This document shows positions 34,544-43,105 of a DNA stretch of 64,000 bases, piece after piece (positions within the stretch are counted from its first letter, which is position 1; each line of letters opens with the position of its first letter). Under the pieces are notes generated by a model. The model worked only from the letters and a program-made list of their open reading frames with translations. It was not told the origin of the DNA and did no database searches. Both the position numbers and the translations under genes were made by a program. Origin of the DNA: UBA6168 sp964423205. GTDB taxonomy: Bacteria > Bacteroidota > Bacteroidia > Chitinophagales > Saprospiraceae. The stretch is from NCBI GenBank assembly GCA_964423205.1, contig CAYRDX010000018.1:1-64000 (forward strand), written 5' to 3'.

Positions 34544-35542
34544 TTATTTCAATTCGAAACTTCCCGCACCAGCGAGATAACCTTTATTATAAATCTCTAC
34601 ATCGTATTTACCGCTCAGGAAAGAAGTGGCTGGTTTCCAAAGAAAACACAGTTGGGCTTCCTCTTTGGCATAAGCGAGTTCCTGTACCTGAGTAACGGTC
34701 AGTGCTTCACCAGTTTTGCGGTCGGTAGTTGAACCTTGACCCAAATCTTCAATGGCCAGTGTTTCACCTTTCGGATTGATGATGCGAATGAAGAACTTTT
34801 CTGTTCCGGCCGAAGTGAGTTCATTAGCAAGAGCCGTAAAGCAAACTTTCAGTTGGTCAACTCTCTTGGCCCGCTCCCTTTCTGCTGTTCTACCACTCTT
34901 TCTGACCTTTTGTCCTACCACGGTAATGTCTTTCACCTTAATTACAGAACCTATAAGAACTGACTTTGAAAGTGATTGGTTATCGGAGGTCAACTCTGCT
35001 TTGGCGGTTTCCAACTGCTGCTTTTCTTCAGTTTTTACCTGGAGGTCTTGACTCAGAGCTGATGTTTCTTCTTTCAACTGAACATTGGTGTCAGTGAGCT
35101 GCTGTTTCTCAGCTTTCAGTTGTTCAATGTCAGCGAAATACTGAGCCAGCCTGGCTTTGAGATTTTTGATTTCATTGCGGGCAGCATCCAATTGGCCTTT
35201 ATCGCGCAACAAAACCGAAATTCTGCTTTTTTGGGCAGCTAATTCAGCTTTTTGGGATTCAATCATGGCATTTATTTGGTCGTTGTCACCTTTCAACTGA
35301 TCGAGTTCTGCTATTGCCTGATTGTATTGATTTTCGAGCTCTGCTTTCAGCTTTTCAGATTCTTCCAGTTCCGCAACTTTTTGTTCCAGGCTGCGTGTGG
35401 TGCTCATGCTATTGTAGGTTAACCAGGCCACACCCAACAACATCAAAAACCCAACTGTCAGCAGAACTGGCAACATGGAATTCTTCTTGCCGGAGCCTTG
35501 GGTATAGCTATCACCTTTGTTTGAAAAATTCGAAGTACTCAT
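34544..35542 (-). CDS. Single-pass membrane protein with long periplasmic coiled coil
   Basis: The 332-residue protein has a short cytosolic, Ser/Asn/Gly-rich N-terminus and one membrane helix (about 24-43, LPVLLTVGFLMLLGVAWL). A coiled coil follows from about 50 to 195, with regular Leu, Lys, Glu and Gln heptads (LEQKVAELEESEKLKAELEN, LKAEKQQLTDTNVQLKEE). A C-terminal beta-rich domain (about 205-332; SVIKVKDITVVGQKV, KFFIRIINPKGETLAIED, YDVEIYNKGYLAGAGSFELK) ends the chain. Such proteins are common in Bacteroidota and are often labelled SMC-like only because of the coiled coil. The function is unknown; it is probably an envelope structural protein. It ends at the terminator at 34481-34508. 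Confidence 0.8.
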   Translation of the reverse strand: MSTSNFSNKGDSYTQGSGKKNSMLPVLLTVGFLMLLGVAWLTYNSMSTTRSLEQKVAELEESEKLKAELENQYNQAIAELDQLKGDNDQINAMIESQKAELAAQKSRISVLLRDKGQLDAARNEIKNLKARLAQYFADIEQLKAEKQQLTDTNVQLKEETSALSQDLQVKTEEKQQLETAKAELTSDNQSLSKSVLIGSVIKVKDITVVGQKVRKSGRTAERERAKRVDQLKVCFTALANELTSAGTEKFFIRIINPKGETLAIEDLGQGSTTDRKTGEALTVTQVQELAYAKEEAQLCFLWKPATSFLSGKYDVEIYNKGYLAGAGSFELK

Positions 35543-35805
35543 GTTATAAGTGTTTTAATCAACTTCGTTAAAATGAAAATTGTAAGGCCTTTTGGCGGTT
35601 TCACACGAATAAGGTGGTACCATCCTAAAATGTTCAGTCTGTAATCATTTCTGTTTGAAAATTTTACAAATACATTCGATGTAAAAGCCAAAGAAAAAGT
35701 CAGTGAGTTAAATTGAATTTATTGCATCCGAAGCCTTAGAGTAGCGTGGTCAATACATTGATCTTTGTACCTTTACCGACCATTAGAAAATAAAAACACG
35801 ATAAG

Positions 35806-36426
35806 ATGTTCACTATAAATATTTATCTGCGATTTGCTCTGATTGTATTACTCACTGTAGGTGGTATTATCATGTCCGTTTTCCTTGGGTTTTGGTACGG
35901 ATTCCCCTTTATACTGATCGGCATTGTGCTTTTTGCAGGATATGTAATTTTGGGAACGGTGCAATCTGCCGCCTTGATTATGAGCAATAACACTGATTTT
36001 CTGGGTGCTGAAAAAAGGTTGAATCTCACCCTGAATCCCAAATGGCTATACGTTTCCAATCGGGCCTATTATTATCTGTTGAAAGGAACCATCGCTCAGG
36101 GACTTAATCGTACCGATGAAGCTGAACAGTGGTTGCAAAAAGCACAGACACTTAAGTTACCCACCGACAATGAAAAAGCTGCCGTTCAACTTCAGTTAGC
36201 CGGTATTGCTGCGCAACGTCAAAGGTGGAATGTGGTTAAACTGCATCTTAAAAACCTGAAAAGCCTGAACGTCACTGAGCAAATGATGAAGGACCAGATT
36301 CGCCAGTTTGAAGATGCTATGAAAAATCAGGGGCAGTTGAAAGCCGCACAAAGACTGGGCATGATGCCAAAAGGCGGTATCCCAATGAAACCGGGAGGAA
36401 AGCGCAAGAGGCCAAAGATGAGGTGA
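35806..36426 (+). CDS. Membrane protein with cytosolic TPR-like region
   Basis: The 206-residue protein has two or three N-terminal hydrophobic helices (about 7-55, IYLRFALIVLLTVGGIIM and FPFILIGIVLFAGYVIL). A helical region with TPR character follows (about 68-150; GTIAQGLNRTDEAEQWLQKA, AAVQLQLAGIAAQRQRW). It ends with a strongly basic tail (GGKRKRPKMR). TPR units usually mediate protein contacts, and the basic tail could meet lipid or nucleic acid. I do not recognise a functional family. The gene is divergent from the coiled-coil gene across about 260 AT-rich bases with no other clear feature. Confidence 0.75.
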   Translation: MFTINIYLRFALIVLLTVGGIIMSVFLGFWYGFPFILIGIVLFAGYVILGTVQSAALIMSNNTDFLGAEKRLNLTLNPKWLYVSNRAYYYLLKGTIAQGLNRTDEAEQWLQKAQTLKLPTDNEKAAVQLQLAGIAAQRQRWNVVKLHLKNLKSLNVTEQMMKDQIRQFEDAMKNQGQLKAAQRLGMMPKGGIPMKPGGKRKRPKMR

Positions 36427-36430
36427 TAAT

Positions 36431-36463
36431 GGAAATTGGAAATTGGAAATTGGAAATTTGGAA
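36431..36463. repeat. GGAAATT simple repeat
   Basis: Four to five tandem GGAAATT units follow the stop of the TPR-like gene. The rest of the 123-base gap before the E2 gene shows nothing else. Confidence 0.7.
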
Positions 36464-36549
36464 TTCGCAGATTGAGGCTACATTATTTCAGGTATAGCCA
36501 CACTGTCATTAGCTAACAGCCAACCCCGAAGGTAATGCCAACTGCCAAC

Positions 36550-37785
36550 CTAAATATCCAGCAACAGGCTCATCGGATCTTCCAGATACTTTTTCACTTT
36601 GACCAGGAATGTAACAGAAGAACTTCCGTCAATGACACGGTGGTCGTAAGACAATGCCAAATACATCATAGGACGAATCTCCACTTTCCCATCGACGCCA
36701 ACAGGCCGCTCCTGAATGGCGTGCATACCAAGAATAGCACTTTGGGGCTCATTCAGAATAGGAGTACTGACCAAAGAGCCAAACACGCCACCATTTGTAA
36801 TGGTAAATGTACCTCCTGTCATTTCTTCCAGTGAAAGTGTGCCGTTTCGAGCCTTATCTGCCAGGTCTTTTATTTTGTATTCTATTTCGGCAAAGTTGAG
36901 TGATTCTACATTCTGAATGGGTGGTACCACTAAGCCATTTGGCGTACTGATAGCTATGGAAATATCTACATAGTCGTGATAAACAAGATCTTCACCATCC
37001 AACATGGCATTGACTTCCGGCATATCCAGAAGAGCCTTTGCGCAGGCTTTTGCGAAAATGGACATAAAGCCAAGCTTGATGCCGAACTTCTCCACAAATT
37101 GATCCTGATACTTTTTCCGCAACGCCATGACCTGTGTCAAATCCACTTCGTTGAAAGTGGTGAGCATGGCAGTTGAATTTTTGGCACTAACCAGTCTTTT
37201 TGCAATAGTGCGCCGCATCCGGCTCATTTTTTTCCTGTCCGTATGCCGGCTGAATGCGGTTGAAACGGCAGTTTCTTTTATTGGTTGAGAGGGTTGAGAA
37301 GGTTGAGAGGGTTGGGTTTGAGCAGCCTTTTGAGCATCTTCTTTAGTTATTCTGCCATCCTTTCCTGTTCCCTTTACCGTTTCAGGTTTGACGTTTGCCT
37401 CTTTCAGGATTTTCGCAGCTGCCGGTGAGGGGTGACCTTCGGCATAGCTGGTTCCACTTTCTGCCTGTTCGGATTTTGCCTGCGGTACCGGAGTTTCTTT
37501 CTTCAGCTCTTTTGCTGAATCTGGTTTGGGGCCTTCATATTGTGCCACACTGGTATCAATACGAGCTACCAGTGCACCTATTTCCAAGTCTTCATCCTCT
37601 TTAGCAACATGAATCAATTTTCCTGAGGCTTCAGCAGGAAATTCAAGTGTTGCTTTGTCAGATTCAAATTCGCAAATCGGTTCGTCCATGTTCACATAAT
37701 CACCATCTGCTTTCAACCACTTGGATAAGGTTATTTCAGTGATGGACTCGCCCACAACAGGGACTTTCATTTCAACTATACTCAT
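36550..37785 (-). CDS. odhB: 2-oxoglutarate dehydrogenase E2 (dihydrolipoyllysine succinyltransferase)
   Basis: The 411-residue protein has the E2 architecture. A lipoyl domain (1-78) has the modified lysine Lys44 in FESDKATLEFPAE. A peripheral-subunit-binding domain follows (about 118-155, SPAAAKILKEANVKPETVKG). A Pro/Ser/Gln linker with three PSQ units comes next. The C-terminal acyltransferase domain has SRMRRTIAKRLVSAK and the active-site SYDHRVIDGSSS. The opening VPVVGESITEITLSKWLKADGD and the MRRTIAKRLV sequence are typical of succinyltransferases rather than pyruvate dehydrogenase E2. The E1 gene, often adjacent, is absent on both sides. The -7 element TATCTTTG lies at 37853-37860 on the minus strand. 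Confidence 0.93.
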   Translation of the reverse strand: MSIVEMKVPVVGESITEITLSKWLKADGDYVNMDEPICEFESDKATLEFPAEASGKLIHVAKEDEDLEIGALVARIDTSVAQYEGPKPDSAKELKKETPVPQAKSEQAESGTSYAEGHPSPAAAKILKEANVKPETVKGTGKDGRITKEDAQKAAQTQPSQPSQPSQPIKETAVSTAFSRHTDRKKMSRMRRTIAKRLVSAKNSTAMLTTFNEVDLTQVMALRKKYQDQFVEKFGIKLGFMSIFAKACAKALLDMPEVNAMLDGEDLVYHDYVDISIAISTPNGLVVPPIQNVESLNFAEIEYKIKDLADKARNGTLSLEEMTGGTFTITNGGVFGSLVSTPILNEPQSAILGMHAIQERPVGVDGKVEIRPMMYLALSYDHRVIDGSSSVTFLVKVKKYLEDPMSLLLDI

Positions 37786-37852
37786 CTTGATTTTTTTTCA
37801 GAGTTGTGATGCCGGATACAGTTTAAAGGATTTAATCCAAATTAACAGGTCA

Positions 37853-37860
37853 CAAAGATA
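37853..37860 (-). promoter_or_regulatory. -7 element (TATCTTTG) of the E2 gene
   Basis: Read on the minus strand, TATCTTTG matches TAnnTTTG and lies 67 bases before the E2 start, overlapping no gene. The -33 region is not convincing. Confidence 0.4.
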
Positions 37861-37863
37861 AAC

Positions 37864-38817
37864 TCAATTCCGGTAAACATATTTGTAAATCTTGGCCAAA
37901 CCATTTTGCCCCTCGTTACTGATATACAGTGTGCCGTCTTGATCAAAGCAAATTCCTTCTGGTTGAATATGTTTGTGTTTATCCAAAGATGCCATTAACG
38001 AAATCTGTCCTTCAGGGTTTAGTACGATCAGCATTTTCGCCGTTGCAGAGATGACATAAATATGTCCTGTAAAAGGGTGGATTGCAATGCCGGAAGGATT
38101 AAAATTCATTTCCGGTTTAAAGGCCTTTAGCAGTTCCGTTTTTTCCTTCTTATCGTGTAACCTGGTGATAAATCGGGAGGCTACTTCGGCATTGATTAAA
38201 ATCAAAGGAACGGAAAGCATCCTCTTATTAATCATGTCGAAGGCGTAAATCTTTCGCCTCGGCGAGATTGATTTACCTGACGGGGCATCAGCTTTACAGG
38301 CAATGAGTAATCTCTTACTTCCAGTATCAAAACCAAGACCCTCCACATTGTCACTTTTTGAAAGTGAGGTATTGAACTTATTGGCCTGCCTGTTTTCGGA
38401 AGTGTAATTTTCGACCCGATATAGAATTCCGTTGCTTTTGATGACCCAAGCATCCTTACCCACAATCTCGATACCCTCATAATCTCCACTATCCCAAAAC
38501 CTATAATCCTCAGCAATAACTCCGCTTTCTTTTTCCAAATGAAAAATCACACCTTCTTCATCGTTTATGGCTGCGAGAAATTTTCCATCTGAAGACAGTG
38601 ATAGGCCAGATATTTCGTTGAGTCTTTCGTCCAAAGAAAAAACTGCATCCGGAGAGTTTAAACGGTAAGGAAGCTGCTGTTGGGTTTGTTCCGATACCGA
38701 TGATACTAAGCTATTCAATAGACCCGCGTTTCCCGGGTATGAGAAAAATAATGCTGACAGAAAAACAGAAATGAGGATTAACATTCCGGTAAATTTCGAA
38801 GAATCAAAAAGCAGCAA
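37864..38817 (-). CDS. SdiA-regulated (YjiK-like) beta-propeller protein
   Basis: The 317-residue protein has one N-terminal hydrophobic segment (about 11-27, GMLILISVFLSALFFS), so it is exported or membrane-anchored. Propeller blades follow, typical of the SdiA-regulated family: LNEISGLSLSSDGKFLAAINDEEG, DSGDYEGIEIVGKDAWVIKSNG, DNVEGLGFDTGSKRLLIACK, FNPSGIAIHPFTGHIYVIS and PEGICFDQDGTLYISNEGQNG. The repeated 'EGI..D.DG..Y...E' pattern is the family hallmark; the ligand or reaction is unknown. The E2 gene follows 78 bases downstream but has its own -7 element. An in-frame ATG at 38784 is an alternative start. Confidence 0.85.
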   Translation of the reverse strand: MLLFDSSKFTGMLILISVFLSALFFSYPGNAGLLNSLVSSVSEQTQQQLPYRLNSPDAVFSLDERLNEISGLSLSSDGKFLAAINDEEGVIFHLEKESGVIAEDYRFWDSGDYEGIEIVGKDAWVIKSNGILYRVENYTSENRQANKFNTSLSKSDNVEGLGFDTGSKRLLIACKADAPSGKSISPRRKIYAFDMINKRMLSVPLILINAEVASRFITRLHDKKEKTELLKAFKPEMNFNPSGIAIHPFTGHIYVISATAKMLIVLNPEGQISLMASLDKHKHIQPEGICFDQDGTLYISNEGQNGLAKIYKYVYRN

Positions 38818-38870
38818 AGGAAAATAATTGCAGTTAATTAAGCGTACACCGTGTAGTTTTGTTCTGCCAG

Positions 38871-38909
38871 GAACAAAAAAAGAGCAGCTTCGCTAAAACG
38901 AAACTGCTC
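38871..38909 (-). terminator. Orphan minus-strand terminator-like hairpin
   Basis: GAGCAG (38882-38887) pairs with CTGCTC (38904-38909), and TTCG with CGAA inside. On the minus strand the stem is followed by a long T run (38881 down to about 38874). No minus-strand gene ends here; fdhD to the right is on the plus strand. Confidence 0.45.
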
Positions 38910-39028
38910 ATTCACGTTATAATCCCATGAAAATAAACTACATAGCACTAACTGAGCAGTGCCTGAGTTTGTTCTGGCCATTAAGAGGAAATTCATAGAA
39001 ATAACCATTCGTTAACATATCAACAGTA

Positions 39029-39868
39029 ATGGATTACATCACGCAACGGGAAATTTTGAGAGTAAATGGTGAAAAGGGCGAAAAATTGCAGGACTTTCTT
39101 GCTGTAGAGGAACCTCTTGAAATCCGGCTTGCTTTTGAGTTGGGAGGCAGCTGGCACCAGAAAAGCATCTCTGTAACGATGAGGACCCCGGGACACGATG
39201 AGTCACTTGCTCTAGGATTTTTGTTTACTGAGGGGATACTGCATTCTACTGACCAGATTGTCGAAGTGACTAGTACGACCGTTAGGATAAAAGAAGCCAG
39301 GGGGAATGTCGTTGTTGTTAAATTGGCAGAAGGCCAGGAAATCAATTTTAAAAAACTGGAAAGACACTTTTACACTACTTCTTCCTGTGGAATTTGTGGA
39401 AAGTCTTCCATTGAAGCAGTGAGAGTTCAGGCAAGATTTGAGCTGACAGAGGGGATTCCTGTTTTTGATTCCTCAGTGATGATGAAACTTCCGCAATTCT
39501 TGCTTGATAAACAATCCATTTTTGAATCGACTGGTGGACTTCATGCTGCCGCTTTGGTTGATATGCAGGGTAACATAATAGATGTGAAGGAGGATGTTGG
39601 CAGGCACAATGCATTGGACAAACTAATTGGTGAAGCCTGGAAAAAAGGCAATATTCCATTGGGCACCTGTGCAGGTCTGGTTAGTGGAAGAGCTGGTTTC
39701 GAATTGGTGCAAAAACTCGCCGTCGCCGGTGTTCCAGTCATGATGGCAGTTGGCGCTCCTACCAGCCTGGCCATACAACTCGCTGAAGAGACTGGTATGA
39801 CGCTGATTGGATTCCTGAGAAACAAGAGTTTCAATATTTACACTTGTCCGGAAAGGGTAAGGTTTTAG
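39029..39868 (+). CDS. fdhD: Formate dehydrogenase accessory sulfurtransferase FdhD
   Basis: The 279-residue protein matches FdhD: MRTPGHDESLALGFLFTEGI, the cysteine motif TTSSCGICGKSS (both cysteines present), STGGLHAAALVDMQGNII, EDVGRHNALDKLIGEAW and VSGRAGFELVQKLAVAGVPVM. FdhD passes sulfur from IscS to the molybdenum cofactor of formate dehydrogenases and binds bis-MGD. No formate dehydrogenase or molybdopterin gene is in the window, so its client is encoded elsewhere. The gene is followed by the small bTHX gene at 63 bases. Confidence 0.95.
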   Translation: MDYITQREILRVNGEKGEKLQDFLAVEEPLEIRLAFELGGSWHQKSISVTMRTPGHDESLALGFLFTEGILHSTDQIVEVTSTTVRIKEARGNVVVVKLAEGQEINFKKLERHFYTTSSCGICGKSSIEAVRVQARFELTEGIPVFDSSVMMKLPQFLLDKQSIFESTGGLHAAALVDMQGNIIDVKEDVGRHNALDKLIGEAWKKGNIPLGTCAGLVSGRAGFELVQKLAVAGVPVMMAVGAPTSLAIQLAEETGMTLIGFLRNKSFNIYTCPERVRF

Positions 39869-39931
39869 ATTCGAATTCTCTATTTTTACATTGCTTCAAT
39901 AGCCAAACATTAATAAACTAAAATAGCCTTT

Positions 39932-40054
39932 ATGGGAAAGGGAGACAAAAAGACAAAAAGAGGTAAACTTTGGAGAGGGTCTTACGGCAAAAGTCGCAAC
40001 AAAAAGACCAATACCGGTCACGCTCCAGTGAAAGTGGAAAAGAAGAAAAAGTAG
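39932..40054 (+). CDS. 30S ribosomal protein bTHX
   Basis: This very short gene encodes 40 residues: MGKGDKKTKRGKLWRGSYGK, then a lysine- and arginine-rich remainder ending VEKKKK. This is the pattern of bTHX (Thx), a small basic protein seen bound to the 16S rRNA head in Thermus and annotated throughout Bacteroidota. The Gly-Lys-Gly-Asp opening and the K-x-RGK-x-x-x-GSYGK core identify it. The start ATG at 39932 is unambiguous, and the TAG is at 40052-40054. It lies between fdhD and the convergent mtaB gene. Confidence 0.9.
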   Translation: MGKGDKKTKRGKLWRGSYGKSRNKKTNTGHAPVKVEKKKK

Positions 40055-40078
40055 GTACCTATTATATCTGCTTGTTTT

Positions 40079-41440
40079 TCAGGTAAGCGATTGCAAAGTG
40101 GGTTCTGTGAGAACGAGGTCAACTCCGGCATGGCCTTCGGTATTTATTTTGCTCAGTGCCACTTCATGTATCCGGTTGATCAAACGCTCATCGAAAGGGG
40201 CATCAATGCGGATATAATTATCAGTAAAGCCCGACATCCTTCCCTCTTCAGTGCTGTTTTCAAAGAGCACCTTCCTGCTTAGCCCGAGAAACTGGTTGTA
40301 AAAGTGACGACGCTTTTTATCCGACAGAATGGTCAGCATTTCATTCCTCTTCCTTCTCTCTGAAACCGGCACTGCGCCAGCCATATCCATGGCCGGCGTA
40401 TTGGGGCGTTCTGAATAAGTAAAAACATGAAGATAGGACACTTCAAGGTCGTTGATAAACCTGTAAGTTTCCAAGAAATCCTCCTCCGTTTCGCCCGGAA
40501 ATCCAACAATGACATCAACGCCAATGCAAGCATGTGGCATCAGTTCCTTAATATGAGCCACCCTTTCTGCATATAGTTCGCGCTTGTAGCGCCGCCTCAT
40601 CGTCTGGAGCTGTTTGTTGTTTCCACTCTGCAATGGCATGTGAAAATGAGGCATGAATCGCAGTGATTGTGCAACAAACTCTATGACCTCATCAGTACAA
40701 AGATTGGGTTCTATTGATGAAATCCTAAACCGTTCAATGCCTTCTACCTTATCGAGTTCTTTTATCAGGTCGATGAACATCGCTTCCTTTTTCGGGCGAA
40801 TGCCTTCAATAACTTCTGTGCCGTTGCCAAAATCGCCAATATTGACCCCGGTAAGTACAATTTCCTTTACACCCAATTGTGCAATTTTCTGAGCGTTCAG
40901 TACCACATTTTCAACCGTATCACTCCGGCTTTGACCCCGTGCCAAAGGAATGGTACAAAAGGAGCACTTGTAGTCGCAACCATCCTGTATCTTCAGAAAA
41001 GAACGCGTACGGTCGCCAAAACTAAAGGCATCGCTGAAAGTATTTGCCTGCCTGATATCACCAGCATGTACCATGCCCTTTCCTTGTGCTTTCGACAGAT
41101 TATCGATGTAGTCGAGTATCTGAAATTTCTCAGAAGCACCCAAAACAATATCAACACCGGGGATTTCAGCTATTTCTTTTGGTTTTAGCTGCGCATAACA
41201 ACCAACCACGGCAATCAATGCATTGGGAGATTTTCGCAGTGCCCGACGTACTATCTGCCTGCATTTTCGGTCTGCAAAGTCAGTTACGGAGCAGGTATTA
41301 ATAACGCAAATGTCTGCGCCCGAGTCAAAGGGTACTTCTGAAAAGCCTGCCTCTTCGAAAAGCCTCCCAATAGTGGAGGTTTCCGAATAATTCAACTTGC
41401 AACCTAGTGTGTAAAAAGATACTGTTTTAGGAGTTGCCAT
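40079..41440 (-). CDS. mtaB: tRNA t6A37 methylthiotransferase MtaB
   Basis: The 453-residue radical-SAM enzyme has the MTTase order. An N-terminal UPF0004 domain with three cysteines (TLGCKLNYSE, INTCSVTDFADRKCR, VVGCYAQLKP) comes first. The radical-SAM cluster motif GCDYKCSFCTIPLARG (C-x3-C-x2-C) follows, with VGFPGETEEDF in the barrel and a C-terminal TRAM-like region. The GCKLNYSE opening and NTCSVTDFAD favour MtaB, which converts t6A37 to ms2t6A37 in tRNAs, over MiaB or RimO. It is convergent with bTHX. The -7 element TATCTTTG lies at 41494-41501 on the minus strand. Confidence 0.93.
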   Translation of the reverse strand: MATPKTVSFYTLGCKLNYSETSTIGRLFEEAGFSEVPFDSGADICVINTCSVTDFADRKCRQIVRRALRKSPNALIAVVGCYAQLKPKEIAEIPGVDIVLGASEKFQILDYIDNLSKAQGKGMVHAGDIRQANTFSDAFSFGDRTRSFLKIQDGCDYKCSFCTIPLARGQSRSDTVENVVLNAQKIAQLGVKEIVLTGVNIGDFGNGTEVIEGIRPKKEAMFIDLIKELDKVEGIERFRISSIEPNLCTDEVIEFVAQSLRFMPHFHMPLQSGNNKQLQTMRRRYKRELYAERVAHIKELMPHACIGVDVIVGFPGETEEDFLETYRFINDLEVSYLHVFTYSERPNTPAMDMAGAVPVSERRKRNEMLTILSDKKRRHFYNQFLGLSRKVLFENSTEEGRMSGFTDNYIRIDAPFDERLINRIHEVALSKINTEGHAGVDLVLTEPTLQSLT

Positions 41441-41493
41441 AATTCTACTGTCGGCGCCAGAAGGTCATTGAGTTATCCCGATTATTGGGGTGG

Positions 41494-41501
41494 CAAAGAT
41501 A
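41494..41501 (-). promoter_or_regulatory. -7 element (TATCTTTG) of mtaB
   Basis: On the minus strand TATCTTTG matches TAnnTTTG and lies 53 bases before the mtaB start; no clear -33 TTG. Confidence 0.4.
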
Positions 41502-41655
41502 GGTTAATTTGTATTTGAAAGCTTAAAGGGCAAAACTTCGAGTTGCACCTATCGCAAATTGAAGCCCTGGGGTGGCATACGTCGTCTGTTAATGTTATTT
41601 TCGCTCAGTGCAAATAGGTGGTCATAACTATTAAGGAAACAAAGACTACTTTTTC

Positions 41656-43092
41656 ATGAATATTCTTCTCACTGGTGCTACAGGGTACATCGGACACAGG
41701 ATTATTCCGGTGTTATTGGATCAAGGGCACACGATATATTGTTGTGTGAGGGATCGCCGAAAATTCGAGAAGAGCCACCCATTCGACAATATCAGAGTCA
41801 TCGAAATTGACTTTCTCTATTTAACTCCCGCCTCGGAGTTCCCGTATGATTTAGATGTTGCTTTTTTCCTCGTCCACGCCATGAGAGCTAAGGGCGACTT
41901 TTCCAAAATGGAAGCCCAAATCGCCCAAAATTTTGTTGGACTCATTGAAAAAACAAAGTGCAAACAGATTATTTATCTGAGTGGCATTGTCAACGAGGAA
42001 ATACTTTCCGACCACCTCAGTAGCCGTTTCACAGTGGAAAAGATTTTGAAGTCCGGCAGTATTCCTGTAACAGTTTTAAGAGCTGGAATTATAGTGGGTG
42101 CTGGAAGTGCCTCCTTCGAAATCATCCGCGACCTGATGGAAAAGTTGCCTATCCTGGTTGCGCCCAAATGGCTAAACACCCTTTGCCAGCCTATCTCCAT
42201 ACAAAATGTGGTTGAGTTTCTGTCCGGGGTCATGTTGAAAGAAAAGACTTTCAATAAGGAGTTCGATATCGGAGGGCCGGATGTTTTGTCTTATAAGGAA
42301 ATGTTGCTTCAATATGCAGAAGTCCGCAAACTAAAACGACGCATCTATATCTTCCCGGTCATATCACCTCGCATTTCATCCTACTGGCTATATTTTATTA
42401 CATCTACAACTTACCGCTTGGCAATTAATCTGGTGGACAGTATGAAGGTGAATATGATCTGCAATAAAAACACACTTGCCGAGGATCTGGACATCAAGTT
42501 GCACAATTACAAGGAAGCAGTTGATAAGTTGTTCAGGTACATAGATGAGAACATGGTGGTTGGCTGCTGGACAGATGCATTCCAGGCTTTTGAATCAAAT
42601 CCGGAGCTCATGAAGCTCGTGAAAGTACCAAAATTCGGATGCTATCAGGATAATAAGACCCGAACCGTAAGAATGGATAATGACAAACTGATGCAGCGGA
42701 TATGGTCTATTGGGGGGAATACAGGTTGGAATTACGGAAACTTTCTCTGTAGATTAAGAGGATTTCTCGATAAACTGGTTGGAGGAATCGGGCTTAGTCG
42801 CGGGAGGTCGGGCAATATGGAACTCAAACCCGGCGATACTATTGATTTTTGGAGGGTCCTGGTTGCGGATAGGCCCAATAGACGGCTGCTATTGTTTGCG
42901 GAAATGAAGATACCTGGCGAGGCTTGGCTGGAATTCCAAATTGAGCAAAACAATGGCCTTCCTGTCCTTCGGCAAACAGCAACCTTCCGGCCACGTGGAA
43001 TCTTTGGGAGAGTTTATTGGTTTATTATGTGGCCCTTTCATTTTCTGATTTTCAACGGAATGATAAATAATCTGGTAAAAGAATCAAGCTGA
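41656..43092 (+). CDS. SDR oxidoreductase fused to a DUF2867-like C-terminal domain
   Basis: The 478-residue protein has an extended-SDR half (1 to about 290) with GATGYIGHRIIPVLLDQGH as the nucleotide-binding motif, IIYLSGIVNE, and RAGIIVGAGSASFEIIRDL. A second half (about 315-475; IWSIGGNTGWNYGNFLCRLRG, RLLLFAEMKIPGEAWLEFQI, RGIFGRVYWFIMWPFHFLIF) matches DUF2867. This two-domain form is common in bacteria, but its substrate is unknown. It converges with the TspO-like gene, their stops only 13 bases apart. In some Bacteroidota both families occur in light- or carotenoid-related clusters, but nothing else of that kind is present here. Confidence 0.88.
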   Translation: MNILLTGATGYIGHRIIPVLLDQGHTIYCCVRDRRKFEKSHPFDNIRVIEIDFLYLTPASEFPYDLDVAFFLVHAMRAKGDFSKMEAQIAQNFVGLIEKTKCKQIIYLSGIVNEEILSDHLSSRFTVEKILKSGSIPVTVLRAGIIVGAGSASFEIIRDLMEKLPILVAPKWLNTLCQPISIQNVVEFLSGVMLKEKTFNKEFDIGGPDVLSYKEMLLQYAEVRKLKRRIYIFPVISPRISSYWLYFITSTTYRLAINLVDSMKVNMICNKNTLAEDLDIKLHNYKEAVDKLFRYIDENMVVGCWTDAFQAFESNPELMKLVKVPKFGCYQDNKTRTVRMDNDKLMQRIWSIGGNTGWNYGNFLCRLRGFLDKLVGGIGLSRGRSGNMELKPGDTIDFWRVLVADRPNRRLLLFAEMKIPGEAWLEFQIEQNNGLPVLRQTATFRPRGIFGRVYWFIMWPFHFLIFNGMINNLVKESS

Positions 43093-43105
43093 ACCGTACC
43101 GCCGC

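Noticed and set aside
36550..38817. Search for an E1 subunit gene next to the E2 gene
   Set aside because: Neighbours are a TPR-like protein and an SdiA-regulated propeller; no E1 signature is present.
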